A stretch of DNA of 47,229 nucleotides from Azolla pinnata (taxonomy: Eukaryota > Streptophyta > Polypodiopsida > Salviniales > Salviniaceae): positions 37,416-84,644 of the forward strand of contig JBBBWG010004558.1 in assembly GCA_037176905.1 (NCBI GenBank), in the 5' to 3' direction. The notes below the pieces were generated by a model that had not been told where the DNA came from, searched no databases, and saw nothing but the letters and a program-made list of their open reading frames with translations. The number at the start of each line of letters is the position of its first letter. The first letter of the stretch is position 1. Positions 25,721 through 37,082 of this stretch are shown piece by piece. Made by a program: the position numbers and the translations under genes.

Positions 25721-28700
25721 ATGGGTCGGCAAGAAAGAACAGTAAGTTTTCCTTATTCTCTAGATAAATCAAAAAGATTAGAGTATGCTTGTTTTCCTTT
25801 CTGCTGCCTTCTTTGTTTTATTCCCCTGGAATGACAAGTTTTTGCAATGGGCATGAAATGTGATTTTCACCTGTAGGAAGGTTTATGTGGATGAAGCAGG
25901 TTTTCTAGTATATACCGTCCTGTGGATATGGACAGTGCATCTATCCGTATATTGAAATGGTGGTTGTTCTGTAGCGTTGGATACATCTGCTTGCTATCTA
26001 GTATGATTTTTTATCCAAATAATCCGTATAGGTGTTTAACCATAATCTTTAGCCATTACGTTTAACCTTTTGGATATTAAAATGGTACCAACAATAACCT
26101 TAAACTTGGAGAATTCTATGCGATGTTTGGTTTCAAAATTATGCTCTTATACATTTAACTGCTCGTGATGTACCGAATTTACATAAACTTGAATGGTTAC
26201 ATCTATATGCGAGGTTTCAAGGTAAAAGAGAAGTTTTGATATTTGTACAGTATATTTCTTCGTTTTGCCATCAGCTACCAGATGCCAGTGGCTTTTATAG
26301 TACGTGTGATCCCAGAGTGTACTCTCTTTCAATATACATTGTTCTGCTGTATATCAGTTTTAGAGGTATGGCATGTTTCAACTATTAGGTACATCAGACT
26401 TGAATGTGTAGCCCCAGCATATGTAACGTTTAATCATCTGTCAATTAAACCCACTGTTTCTTGACACTCAAATAATGGGACTGGAGAGATACGTGATGAT
26501 TAGCCTATTGTTGAACCTGTTCAGCTCCTAATACACAACTTTATGCCCTATGTGGCGTATGTAGGGTTTCAAGAGTCATGAAAAATTGAGTTTTTTTTAG
26601 AGCTTCTTCTTATATAACTGATCTTGGTTTAACATCCACAATATAGGCAGCAGGATTTGTGGGTCTCAGGCATAGAATCGTTAGCAATTTGTATATTTGA
26701 CTGATTCGGAGTTCTACTTATAATGATTTGCATGGAAACTTCTGCAGGATTTTTACAAGGACAATAGAGATTATGGCAATCTTTTAGATGAAGAAGGATA
26801 TGAGGATGAAGAATATGAGGAAGATGAACGTGATGGGGATGGAACACGAGCAGTAGAAGAAGAAGAAGAAGAAGACCTTTCTCAAGAGTGTCAAGAGTAT
26901 TTGAGGCGTCGTGAAAGGTTCAAAGAGCTTGCTAGGCAAAAGTTAAGAAGAGAAAAAGAAAATGGCCGAGGTTCAACAATATCATCAAAGAAACCACTTC
27001 CTTTTGACAAGTTAGGTTCTCTCTTTGTCCCATAAAGATCAAAATTGAAGTAATCTGAATAACTTCTGTTTGTATTTGCATGATTTTACCATATATTTAG
27101 TATAGCTTTATTGATACTTCTAAGATCGATTCCCTTTCTACAGCCACCTTCAATGTATAGCTTTATGGTTGATGTATCTGTATAAGGTTGAATCTGCACT
27201 TGGGTGTTGTTTGATTACGATTTATGAAATAGTTTAGAGATAATATATGATGTCTAATCCAGTAGGCCGCATTATCTACATGATGAGTGCATTGGCAGAG
27301 GCATATCCTCATGATCATCCATCCATAAGCTGTTTATACTGTAAAATGCATGTTTCGTCTGAAGTAAATCACAATCCAACTTTGTCTACACATGAATTAT
27401 AGTACGACATATACATTATAAGTAGCTGTTAGCAACTAGGCTATGTTAGCACATAAATAAGATGTTACACTCTAGCTTTTTCATAATGGTCCTTAAAAGG
27501 ATATTTACACATTCCGTGATTGGTGTACTATAGCACCATGACAACGTAGCAGGCTGCAAACTGGAGGAAATAGATTGTGCAGTGGCATCTGCATATTAAT
27601 ACACTCTGCTTTCTCTTAGCCTACTGTCTGAGATCTTTCTCATACCATTCCTCATGAAATCAAACACGAATTATATTGTGGACATTGAATAGCTGATTTC
27701 TGAGTTGCATGAGAAAATGAGTCGTTTATTAGGTATATTTCATATTCAAGATAGATTATTTAGTTTAAGTATTAGGTTTTTGTCTATGATGGGTGGATTT
27801 TAAACGTTTTACCGAGTTACACTTCTGTACTTACGTTTCTTGTTAATGTTAAAGGTAATGGTCTTTTGATTTTCTGCATCTTAAATATGCAAGGAAGCTG
27901 GAAGGGGCTCGCCTCCTTCTATCCAGGGGGCTAGGGTAGATGCCATTTTTAGTACGCCTAGTTAATCAGAAGGAACTCACTGTGTGCATGCATAGAATCT
28001 TCAGCCTGGTGTTTCATCTGATAGGTTTGATTTATTCTCAAGGAAAGTTTCTTTTAAAAAATTACATAATCATGCCTGTACATTTTAAAATGCCGTATGT
28101 TTTCCTAAAGGCAAGTTCTATTACTAGCTTACGAGAACTGATTTCTCTAAGATGATTATCTAAAATTTGAATTATCATATGTGGTTCCGGTCCATTAATT
28201 TGAAATTATTAGGGTTAGCGAACTTGTTTGTCAAGTTGAGATCAGATTATATACTGTCCTTATGCTATGGTTTATGTAAAGAGTGTTAGTCGTATGTAGA
28301 GGTGGGTTTGCAGTGTATGGACATGATCAAGTAAATGTAGCATTCTCTCTATATCCTCCTGCTAATACTAAGAAATAAACTCCTTTTATCTCTGCGTGGG
28401 AAGGTTGACATCTTGGAGTGAGCAGATTGAGTCAATGTGATTCATGTTAGTGGTTATGTTCTTTTTTTTGGGCTATGCATTTCAAAAAGGGTTTGGAAGT
28501 GCATTATGGCTTAAACAAGCACAGATATTTGTGTTGCAGGGTGTATACCAACTAACCAACATAAATGGAATTTTTGATGCAGCTATGGTTCGTTCTTTGG
28601 ACCGTCAGAGCCGGTTGTTGCAAGGAGAGTTATTGAGGATGCTCGGGCAAGGGAGGAAGCTAGTAAACTTGCAAAGCTTGTGAAGAATGAGGCTGGAATG

Positions 28701-31419
28701 TCAAAGGGACAGAGAGGAACTTCAAAGGGTCCTCAGCAACCAAGAGCATCTGAGCCTGCAAAGCAGTCAAAGCCTGTCAATCAGGTTTACATAAATAATT
28801 AATGGGGAAAATATTGAAGTGTTTCTGTGGTTAATTGTAATTTCTAAACTTTTGAAATTTGGTCATTCTTTTCTTCATATTTCCATTCAATTCTGCATGC
28901 ATAGTTGAGTATAAATTATGTGTGTTACTTAATTATCTGGGAAAAGTGATTGCTAGATCGTTTCTTTATGGCCTTGGCTTGGTTTAAGGTTGAACCAAAA
29001 TATGGGCTGTGAAACTATAGACTTATGAATCATGTCTGTAGGGTGTTTTTAGTTCACTTTGCCATTTCAATTTATGGTGGAGTTTGTTCTCCGGTGCCAA
29101 GTTGTTGCTGGCTAAGACGTAAAGATATTCAGAAATAATCAGCTTTATGCTAAAATTATTAAAGATTGTCAAATTGACTCTTTTACTTAATCATAAAATT
29201 TCAAATATTTTTTCAATGGTTTTACTGCAGACAGCATTGAGACTGCAGCGCTTGAAGGAGGCTCGTGATTACTCTTTCCTATTTACTGATGAAGATCCAA
29301 CTACAAGCACCCCAGCTCCAGCTACAAATACTCAGCATCCAACCACAAGTGCCCGTCGCAATGGCACCCATGAACCAGCATTGAGAAGGCAAGGTTAGGA
29401 TTTTATACTTCGTGTGGGTGATTATTTTATATTTTATGTGTTGAACTTCACATATTTTCTCCTGTGATTGCTTTGCAGATAATGACAATCAAAGGCATAC
29501 AAGTAAAGTTGTGAAAAGTGGTGGAACAACATCTCAGAAAGATTTGCCTCTTACCAAGATGAGCTCATCCAGTAAATTGCCGAGGCCAAATTTGTCCCCT
29601 GCACCACACAGAAGTCAAGAAAGGCAGATGATACCTACGACAAAGCAGTCCAGACCTTCAGAAAAAACTCCTGCCATAAAGCCCAAAAACACTTCGTCAG
29701 TAGTGTCGTCGTCATCAAATTTAGCTCCGAAGAAAAACTCATTAAGTTCGAATTTGAATTCGAATAAAACTATATCTGGACCTGGTCGGCCACTTCAATC
29801 TCGTCCTGCAAGTTCATCAACATCTCTTTCTTCTTCGAAGAAGCCCAGTAGTTCGTCAGCGATAGATGCACAAGTGAAAAGCTTGGTTTCAGGAGGGCTT
29901 AAAGGTTCTGCTACTAAGCAACAAATGCCTTCTAATAAACCAGTAGCAAGCAAGGGTGTGATTAGTCATTCTTCCTCTTCTGGGAGCAAAAGTCAAGTAG
30001 GGACAATGAGGGCTGATCAAAAGAGGCCTGGTGTAGTTATACCAGGACGGGTGGGCTCTGGAGGTCAAGTGGATACTAGAAGACCTCTTCAGTCTGGAGC
30101 TTCTTCAAAGCAGGTGATCCTGTCTGTCTCTCGTACAAGAGCTAATGTGTTGTTTGTCTTATAGGCTATTTGGCCTCTCAAAAGACGTTAACCACTGTTT
30201 TGAAGTTAAAAACTCGTTATTAATTAAATATATAAATCCTGCAGCAAATGAGACCGCTGCAAAAGCCCATTCGGCCACCTGTGAAGCCTGTACCAAAGAG
30301 AAGTAGAGAAATCGAATCTGAAGATGATTTCTTTGTAGACGATGATGATGATTTGGAAGGGGGTGATGTAAGTAGCGTGATCCAGAAGATGTTCGGGTAA
30401 GTGTTCCCTATCAAAATTTGTATTTTTGTTATTGGTATATCTTTCTTTTACCACAGGAAGGACTTTCATCTCCTGCCTATTTTCTATTTGTTCATGCACA
30501 TGTATTTATTAATTTAAAGGCATGTCTGATGATTTCTCATATTTGAATATTTTGTAGATATAACCCGAGGAAGTATCGGGATCTGGATGATGAAGATGAC
30601 AGGAATATGGAAGCAAATTTTCGAACAATCCAAATGGAAGAGAAACGGAGGTACTATATTTTCCATGTTCTCAAATCAATGTTTTTGCTTTCAATAAGTT
30701 TGCATATAAGTTGATCAGTTTTTGCATTGCTGTAGAAGTGGTGTCTGCCTGATATTATTTGAGAATTTGCATTTTTCATGGTTGCACATAGCCTGATATT
30801 CTATGTGAATCAGCATTTCTTATTTTTATTTCCCGTAATTCATTGAACTTCATGCAATCCCTTCATTTGCTCTTGATTGTTATGCACCTTCAAACATGAT
30901 GTGCTAAATTGGGCTATCTATGGGTTAGAAGTTTGTGCAATCCGTTCTTTTGCTCTTGATGGTTCTGCATATTCAAACATGATTTGATAAATTGGGCAAT
31001 ACATGCTTTGAACTTCATGCAATCCCTTCTTTTGTGCTTGCATATTCAAAGATGATGTGATAAATTGGGGAATCTATGCGTGGAACTTCATGCAGTCCCT
31101 ACTTTTTCTCTTAATGGTTCTACATCTTCAAACTTGATGTAATAAATTGGGCAAAGTTATGCTGCTTGTCTGATAATCTTGTATATTCTATAACATGCTG
31201 TAGATGGGCAATTGTATTTCCTTCTCTTCGATATTTTTCAATTTTCTTTTGTCATTCCGCTTTGATGACATTTGCATCTTCTAACATCTTATAATGGTCA
31301 ACAGTGCAAGGATTGCTCGAGAAGAAGATGAACGTGAGCTACAATTGATAGAAGAGGAGGAAAGGAGAGAAAGGGAGAGAGCTCGTGCCAAGAAGAAGCG
31401 CAAGCTGCAACAGAGATGA
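25721..31419 (+). CDS. SPT2: SPT2-domain chromatin protein, eight exons, 547 aa
   Basis: SPT2 proteins are nuclear histone H3-H4 chaperones linked to transcription elongation. Exons: 25721-25741, 26748-27010, 28583-28784, 29231-29393, 29479-30113, 30245-30396, 30558-30650, 31305-31419; all GT-AG and in phase. Order of regions: very acidic stretch (residues 16-60, with a Glu run); coiled basic segment (LRRRERFKELARQKLRR); YGSFFGPSEPVVARRVIED block; long Ser/Lys/Pro-rich disordered middle coded by exon 5; and the C-terminal SPT2 domain: DDFFVDDDDD, SSVIQKMFGYNPRKYRD, MEANFRTIQMEEKRRS, then the E/R/K-rich end. That order matches plant SPT2 proteins. Exon 1 is only seven codons (MGRQERT); it fits ATG, frame and donor GTAAGT but is the least certain piece. 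A downstream first Met is not available in the acidic region. Confidence 0.85.
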
Positions 31420-32744
31420 TACGATGTTCGAAACATCTGCACCATTCCAAAAATCTTATTCCTTTCCTATACCAGTTACGAAGGGCAGGTTTTCCTTGGG
31501 GGCACATGTAAGATTTAGTGATCGATCTTGTCAATGGAAAGTGATCCGTCCTCTTATTTGGCTGGATTTTCGGTCTCTAATTCTGAAACTTACATTCTTT
31601 GTATATTAGAAGTCCTGGTCAAATCTTTTTCATCATGAGAGCAGTGGTGGGACTCCCTACTTGTAACGTAATATTCATTCATACCCAAAGATGTGGTGGA
31701 GGTCTGAAGGCACTCTACAATTTTGTAAGCCCTGGTCTTTAAATTGGATTGCATGGCTATCCAAAAGGTTCCTATCATGGTGAAATAAAATTTACTTGCC
31801 TAGACAACGTGTACTTCAGATTTTCTGCAAAGGGCGATTACTTGGTTATGTTGTCTGAGACTTTTTGACTTTTGGAATGTCGCCCTAGATTTACAGCTGG
31901 AAAAATTTGAGCACTTTCCGTTGTATATGCATTGGTACATGTGCGTAACTCGAGGTTTTCTTGGAGATGTGATTCCCTAACAAGTAAATGGTGTATGTGA
32001 ACTTCGAATGTACTTTGCCCATTTGGATGAAGGAAGTTATTGTATTTAGCCTCATTGGAATTTGGGTAGTAACTTGGAATAGAAGCTGAGCAATTGGTCT
32101 AAATGCACTGTTGTTGCACGTATCCGATACAGTAAAAAATCTTGGGTTCAAGTTACCATGATATGGTATAAAGATTTTGGAACAAAAGCAGTCAAAATAA
32201 TTGCCATGACTATCGGATAATTTAATCGTTTTGAAATGTTAATATTTGTCGTTCTTGGAAGGTAAAAGCCAAGCCTTTTAATGTCAGCAGTATATAAACA
32301 TCTGATAAATGTTGAACCATCAAACTTAATATGCGTACAATGTGTTAGGTGCATTGAAATTACTCAGGCGTATAAAGAAATATTCTTTCAGTCGCACAAA
32401 TATCATGTAAGCACTTCATATAATTTTCTCTCATTGAAGTGGCCGTGATATACATACATAACTGGCGAACATTTTCTAGGAATGTGTCCTCAACATTTCA
32501 AAACTCATTGTAAAGAATGGCCGTATTTTGAATTTCAACTACACACACCAGCCCAAATCAAATGCTTTTACAGTTTCAGACAAAACATGGTATATACGCA
32601 GATGCTCGCCCATCAACTTTAGAATGCATAGATGCTGTCACCTATCCCGGAATCCCTGCATATGCATCATGGTAGTCAGACTTCAATTGTTGCAATTACT
32701 TAAAAGTGCCCATAGCTCTTCCTACTCTTTAAACACATGATGCA
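31420..32744. other. Convergent 3' regions of SPT2 and glutaredoxin; no gene seen
   Basis: AT-rich sequence with AATAAA-like signals (for example GAAATAAAATT near 31781) and only short frames without motifs. Confidence 0.5.
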
Positions 32745-34770
32745 TCAAGCTACACAATAATGCCCGCTAATGTAGGACACACCTTTTTTCGCGAGGAGTA
32801 CAGCTAGTTTCCCACTCCGATAAGCCTCTAAGGTATCTAGAACAACATGAGAGTAAACCAGGTCAGAGAATCTTGCTTCTTAACCAATCAGCCATATTTG
32901 CAACAAAGTCTTTTGAGTCCAAAAGTACAATATTTTCCAATAAAGCTTACCATCAGCACCACCAAGATGTTGGCTGTGAATAAAAACTTGTGGCACGGTC
33001 CTCCTGCCCACTAGTTTCATTACGGCTTTCTGAATATCATGTCCATCCTCTAAAACAGAAAGAAAAAATTAACATGAGAAGAAAGAAAACTGTATGGTTT
33101 AATAGCCCATAAAGAAGAATCAAAAGCATAATCAGATGGGAAGAGATTCAACAAGCATTCCAAACTCACTACAATAATGAGAAAAAAAAATCCTAACATT
33201 GAGAGTAACATATTTTGGAATTTCCAATACTGAGTACACCCATATCATATGTCAAAATATCCTTCACCATGCAACATTAACTGAAACAAAATAAAATTCT
33301 TCCAACGCATATCTGATTTGAATTTTAATTTGATGAAATCTGCATCGAAATTGATACTACCTACTGCCATGTCATGCAATAAATACAGCAAACTGGCTTG
33401 ACAACACTTTCTATATTTATGACATGATATGACAAGGAAACGCTGAAAGAAAATGAATGGTGACCTTGTAGATCAAGCTCTACAACAAAAGGCTTCTCAT
33501 TCAAATCCTTAAACACAGCCTTGGCTTGTTTGCAATACCTGATACGGAAACAATCAAAAGGATTGATTAGTGAAAGCAATACAAATATGTTTCTCCAAAC
33601 GTAAATGGTCACAATGTATCAGAAGGAGGTAACAAATGATTGCATCTAAGTTTAAAATCTAGGGAATGCAATTAGTTTCATCGCAATTGAACTGGGAAGC
33701 ATCCTATGTCTTAGTTAAAATTCAAGGCATCCACTATAGCTGATTACAAAGCAATCAGTGCCCTCAGATGAGCAGAGAAGTTAAAGATGAAGCATCACAG
33801 CTTCAAATCATTGTCCAGGTTGTTAGTTACAGGAGATAATTGATTCTGTCATCGAAACTTTAAAATGTGAAGAATGCGTAAGATGGTCCTTGGAAGCATC
33901 ACAATCGATGCTACGTTTCATCATATGGACTTGATAAAAAAAAACAGGAAAATCACATTTTTACTCATACAGATGAAGAATTAGATAATTAATTTGTTGT
34001 TGGGGAAAAAATTTCAACAAAATGTACTCCCTTTCAATGAGCAAAGTGATAATTTCCTCTCTGAAGTGTGCAAATTTTGTTCAATGATGGCTTGGGATTG
34101 AGTCGCAAAGGAGTGAGACACGAACATGATCCTATTCCANNNNNNNNNNNNNNNNNNNNNNNNNNNNNNNNNNNNNNNNNNNNNNNNNNNNNNNNNNNNN
34201 NNNNNNNNNNNNNNNNNNNNNNNNNNNNNNNNNNNNNNNGAAGTGTGCAAATTTTGTTCAATGATGGCTTGGGATTGAGTCGCAAAGGAGTGAGACACGA
34301 ACATGATCCTATTCCAGTGAAAAAGGAGATGGCGAGGAATGAAAGCACGGCATGCGAAATTAAGGCGACATACAGGAAATTAAGTTGAAATACAGGACTG
34401 GGGAAGCAGGAAAGATATCTTTCACGTTCATAAAAAAGGCGTTCAGGAAACATAAAACCGTTTATAGGCCATCCGTGAACTCGGAGACAAAAACAATGAG
34501 AAGCCATGACAGAAAGCAGGGAGAGAGATAGAGAGGGGAGAGAGAGGGAACCTACGGGCAGTAAGATTTGGAGAAGATGACGATCTTGTGCTGCGCGATG
34601 GTCTTCTTCACGAAGGTGTCTTCGGGAGTGAATTCCCCGAGCACGTCGGGGGAGGGACGATGCCGCAAGAGGAAGACGGCGATTAGCGCTGAAACAACGA
34701 AGAGGAGGAGGACGACGAGCAGCAGCAGCAGGCGAAGGTGGAGGGGCAAAAGACCAGATCTTCTCGCCAT
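32745..34770 (-). CDS. CPYC-type glutaredoxin with N-terminal membrane anchor or signal peptide, four exons, 159 aa
   Basis: Class I glutaredoxin: glutathione-dependent thiol-disulfide oxidoreductase. Exons: 34770-34556, 33538-33465, 33049-32951, 32836-32745; all GT-AG and in phase. Residues 8-35 are almost all Leu, Val, Phe and Ala, flanked by Arg, giving a signal anchor as in plant GRXC3/C4, which enter the secretory pathway. The fold starts near residue 45 (FTPEDTFVKKTIAQHKIVIF). The active site CPYC is at residues 71-74, split by intron 1. The glutathione site (TVPQVFIHSQHLGGADD) is at 114-130. The end (TLEAYRSGKLAVLL then about 15 further residues closing HYCVA) is longer than usual and adds one Cys. 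Intron 1 (33539-34555) carries an assembly gap that does not touch coding sequence. Confidence 0.93.
34063..34139. repeat. Left copy of a 77-bp perfect direct repeat flanking an N gap
   Basis: Identical base for base to 34240-34316. It starts GAAGTGTGCAAATTTTG and ends CATGATCCTATTCCA, directly against the gap. Confidence 0.95.
34140..34239. other. Assembly gap of exactly 100 N in glutaredoxin intron 1
   Basis: Placeholder-sized gap flanked on both sides by the same 77 bp, which points to an unmerged contig overlap and not to missing sequence. Confidence 0.97.
34240..34316. repeat. Right copy of the 77-bp perfect direct repeat flanking an N gap
   Basis: Identical to 34063-34139 and starts at the first base after the gap. 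Confidence 0.95.
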
Positions 34771-34850
34771 CGCCGGGAGCGGAGCATCTCTGAGACAGAC
34801 GAACCAAGGCCTGTGTAGGTCTCGCCATGGAAGTAGCTTCGGTGTTCGGC

Positions 34851-34948
34851 CATACGTACAAATACGTACGTATGTACGTATTTATGTACGTACGTACGTA
34901 CGTATGTATAAATGTATGTATAAATGTATGTATGTGTATGTGTATGCA
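34851..34948. repeat. GTAC/GTAT tetranucleotide repeat upstream of glutaredoxin
   Basis: Mixed ACGT/GTAC and ATGT/GTAT tetramers for about 95 bp, starting about 80 bp before the glutaredoxin ATG. GTACGTACGTACGTAC runs are self-complementary and can form hairpins or cruciforms. Confidence 0.9.
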
Positions 34949-35055
34949 TAGAGATCCATGCAACCATATTGGACACATGATGGAGATACAAGCGGTATCA
35001 TCGAGGCGGAGGCCGATGCTCCCATCGTGTGTTGGTGCCGATCTCGATCGCTTTT

Positions 35056-35345
35056 TATATAGATACAGATATAGATACAGATACAGCACCACCAATATCA
35101 GATGCAGATTATCGAACGCTTGGGTATTTGATCGGATGCGAGCGCATCCATCATGTGTGCAGATCAGGATTGTGGAGAGGCAAACAATACAGACGTCGGA
35201 TCTGCGTGTTCGGTATCGGTGATACCCTTTGTATACCAATACAGATACAAATATAGCACCACCGATATAGATGCCAGATACAGATAATGACACTACTGAT
35301 ACAGATACCGGTTTGATACAGCGTTATTGATACAGATACACATTA
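35056..35345. repeat. GATACA/GATATA imperfect hexamer repeat region
   Basis: Repeated ATACAGATACAG and GATATAGATACAG blocks at 35056-35095 and again at 35230-35345, with CACCACCAATATCAGATGC-like segments between them. Non-coding. Confidence 0.75.
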
Positions 35346-35469
35346 TGGACACTGGGTATTGATCGACACAGGCGCATTCCATCTTCTTTTACCACTGCTC
35401 GCTTGATTGAAGTGATCTGTATAGTACACGTTCGATCGGCTGTTGCATAATCCGATCCGTTGGATCTCA

Positions 35470-36114
35470 TTAATACGGAAGCAGCCTGTAGATGGGGAAA
35501 TCCGAAGGCTTGATGGCAGCAGCATCGTGGGTCCCAGCTTGCAGGGTGATGCCGCGGCCGCGGCCGCCAGCGTTGTCGAGACTTCCCCACAAGTAGCAAA
35601 ACAACGAGATCCCGAAGCCGAGGCAAACGAGGATCGCGAGCCGAAGGATCGTGCTACTGCGACCCGCGCCCGCGAGGATCGTGGTGCGCATCGGGATCAA
35701 TGCTGCCGAGCAATTACTGATGCAATCGTGGGCTATTGTCGAGAGGAGGGAAGCCGGCGCGGAAGAACCGCGGCCCGCAATGCGATCCTTGAACCAGTCG
35801 ATGTTGAGATTGCTCTTCTGGGATCGGATGACGAGCGTCGGACCCTCGTTCGCAGGGTCGTCGCCGGCGGCGGCGCCCACAACGGGTTCTTCTTCCGATT
35901 CCAGACTCGAGAACAGGGAGAGCTTGCCGGTGCTGCGGCCCGACGACGATCGTCGACGACGACGAGCATCGCCACGATCGTCGCCGCCGTCAAAGCGCGC
36001 GGAATCTTGCACCGTCCGCCGGCGGAATATTCCATCGCCGCCGCCGAAGCCGGCGGCGGCGGAATCTTCCACCGTCCGCCGGCGGAATCTTCCATCGGTA
36101 TGGCTCGAATCCAT
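35470..36114 (-). CDS. Possible small single-pass membrane protein, 214 aa, unknown family
   Basis: An intact ATG-to-stop frame of 214 codons lies between two minus-strand genes. The N-terminal third is Arg/Asp/Gly-rich and holds a duplicated FRRRTV(E/Q)DSA segment, coded by a roughly 54-bp DNA duplication at 36000-36105. The middle (TLVIRSQKSNLNIDWFKDRI) and a hydrophobic segment (STILRLAILVCLGFGISLF) near residues 160-180 look protein-like and predict one transmembrane helix with a short Gly/Arg-rich tail. Base composition is GC-rich, as in the first PPR gene. A 224-codon frame on the plus strand overlaps it but is Arg/Ala/Glu-rich in the manner of an antisense shadow. I do not recognise a family, so function is unknown and the gene may not be real. 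Confidence 0.4.
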   Translation of the reverse strand: MDSSHTDGRFRRRTVEDSAAAGFGGGDGIFRRRTVQDSARFDGGDDRGDARRRRRSSSGRSTGKLSLFSSLESEEEPVVGAAAGDDPANEGPTLVIRSQKSNLNIDWFKDRIAGRGSSAPASLLSTIAHDCISNCSAALIPMRTTILAGAGRSSTILRLAILVCLGFGISLFCYLWGSLDNAGGRGRGITLQAGTHDAAAIKPSDFPIYRLLPY

Positions 36115-37082
36115 TAGGCCAAAAACTTGGAATTCAGCCGATGTATTGCCCCTTGCATGGAGATGGAGGGAAGAATCTTGAAGAATCTTAAAGAATCTTG
36201 AAGAATCTTAAAGAATCTTCCCCCCCCCCCCCACCCGTGATGTGTGAGGAAGACCTATTGGATCATTTCTGATTTTGAGGATGGAGCCATCAGAAGAAGA
36301 TCCTCTCCTTGTTTTGGGAGCATCTCAGTGAAGAAAACGGCCACCAGCCATGTTTTTGACACACGCACCCGTTCAGTGTTTCATACTGTGCACCAATATC
36401 CGTTCACACACGATGAGATCCTAAGCAGATCGATGGTACATCTCATTCCAAATGTTCGCAAAGACCGGATCAATGGTACATATCATCATCTGAGGAATGT
36501 ATCCTAGGGAGCTTCCCCTAACAACAATCAATCGATCAATGACAATCAATCGACGACAATCAACAACAACAACAACAGCAACGGCTATCAACGGCAATCA
36601 ACGACAGTCAACAATGAGGACGATGACGATTTTCGATAGATTCCGATGGTCCCCCGTACAAAGGGGCACCGATTTTCGGCTACTACGCCAATACTGGGAA
36701 CCAACTGTAAACGGGCAAAAACGAGAAGACCTGTAGTAACAGCTGTTTGTGGATATTTCGTGTAAAATCGTCAAAACAAGAGGGTTCGACAACGCTCGCA
36801 CATGAAAATCGGATCAGCTTGTCGAGACAAACGCGGACAAGAAAGGAAGTTATGGTAAAAGAGGTTCACCATTGCGAGAACGCATGCGCTCACCTAGTAA
36901 AAACAAAAACAAAACCTCTGTGCTGAGATTATTTGGATTCTACGCAAGCAAGCCGAGAGACATACAGACGTTTCGACCGGACATTTGGCCCATACGGTTA
37001 CAAAATCACGGAGCCGAGAACTGGGAGCTGCTACCGGTTTATAGCTGCTACTGTCTTATAGCTGCTACTAGGTGATTGCTAG
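36115..37082. other. Spacer between the small membrane protein and GH1 genes
   Basis: Contains an AAGAATCTT(G/A) tandem run at 36170-36220 followed by a C13 homopolymer, CAATCAACGAC-like repeats at 36520-36615, and the 3' flank of the GH1 gene. No gene seen. Confidence 0.5.

Noticed and set aside
34034..35293. 419-codon minus-strand frame upstream of the glutaredoxin
   Set aside because: It crosses an assembly gap, a duplicated contig end and two microsatellites, and overlaps glutaredoxin exon 1 in another frame.
35443..36117. 224-codon plus-strand frame opposite the possible membrane protein
   Set aside because: Arg/Ala/Glu-rich antisense pattern with no hydrophobic or conserved segment. 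The minus frame is better, though still uncertain.
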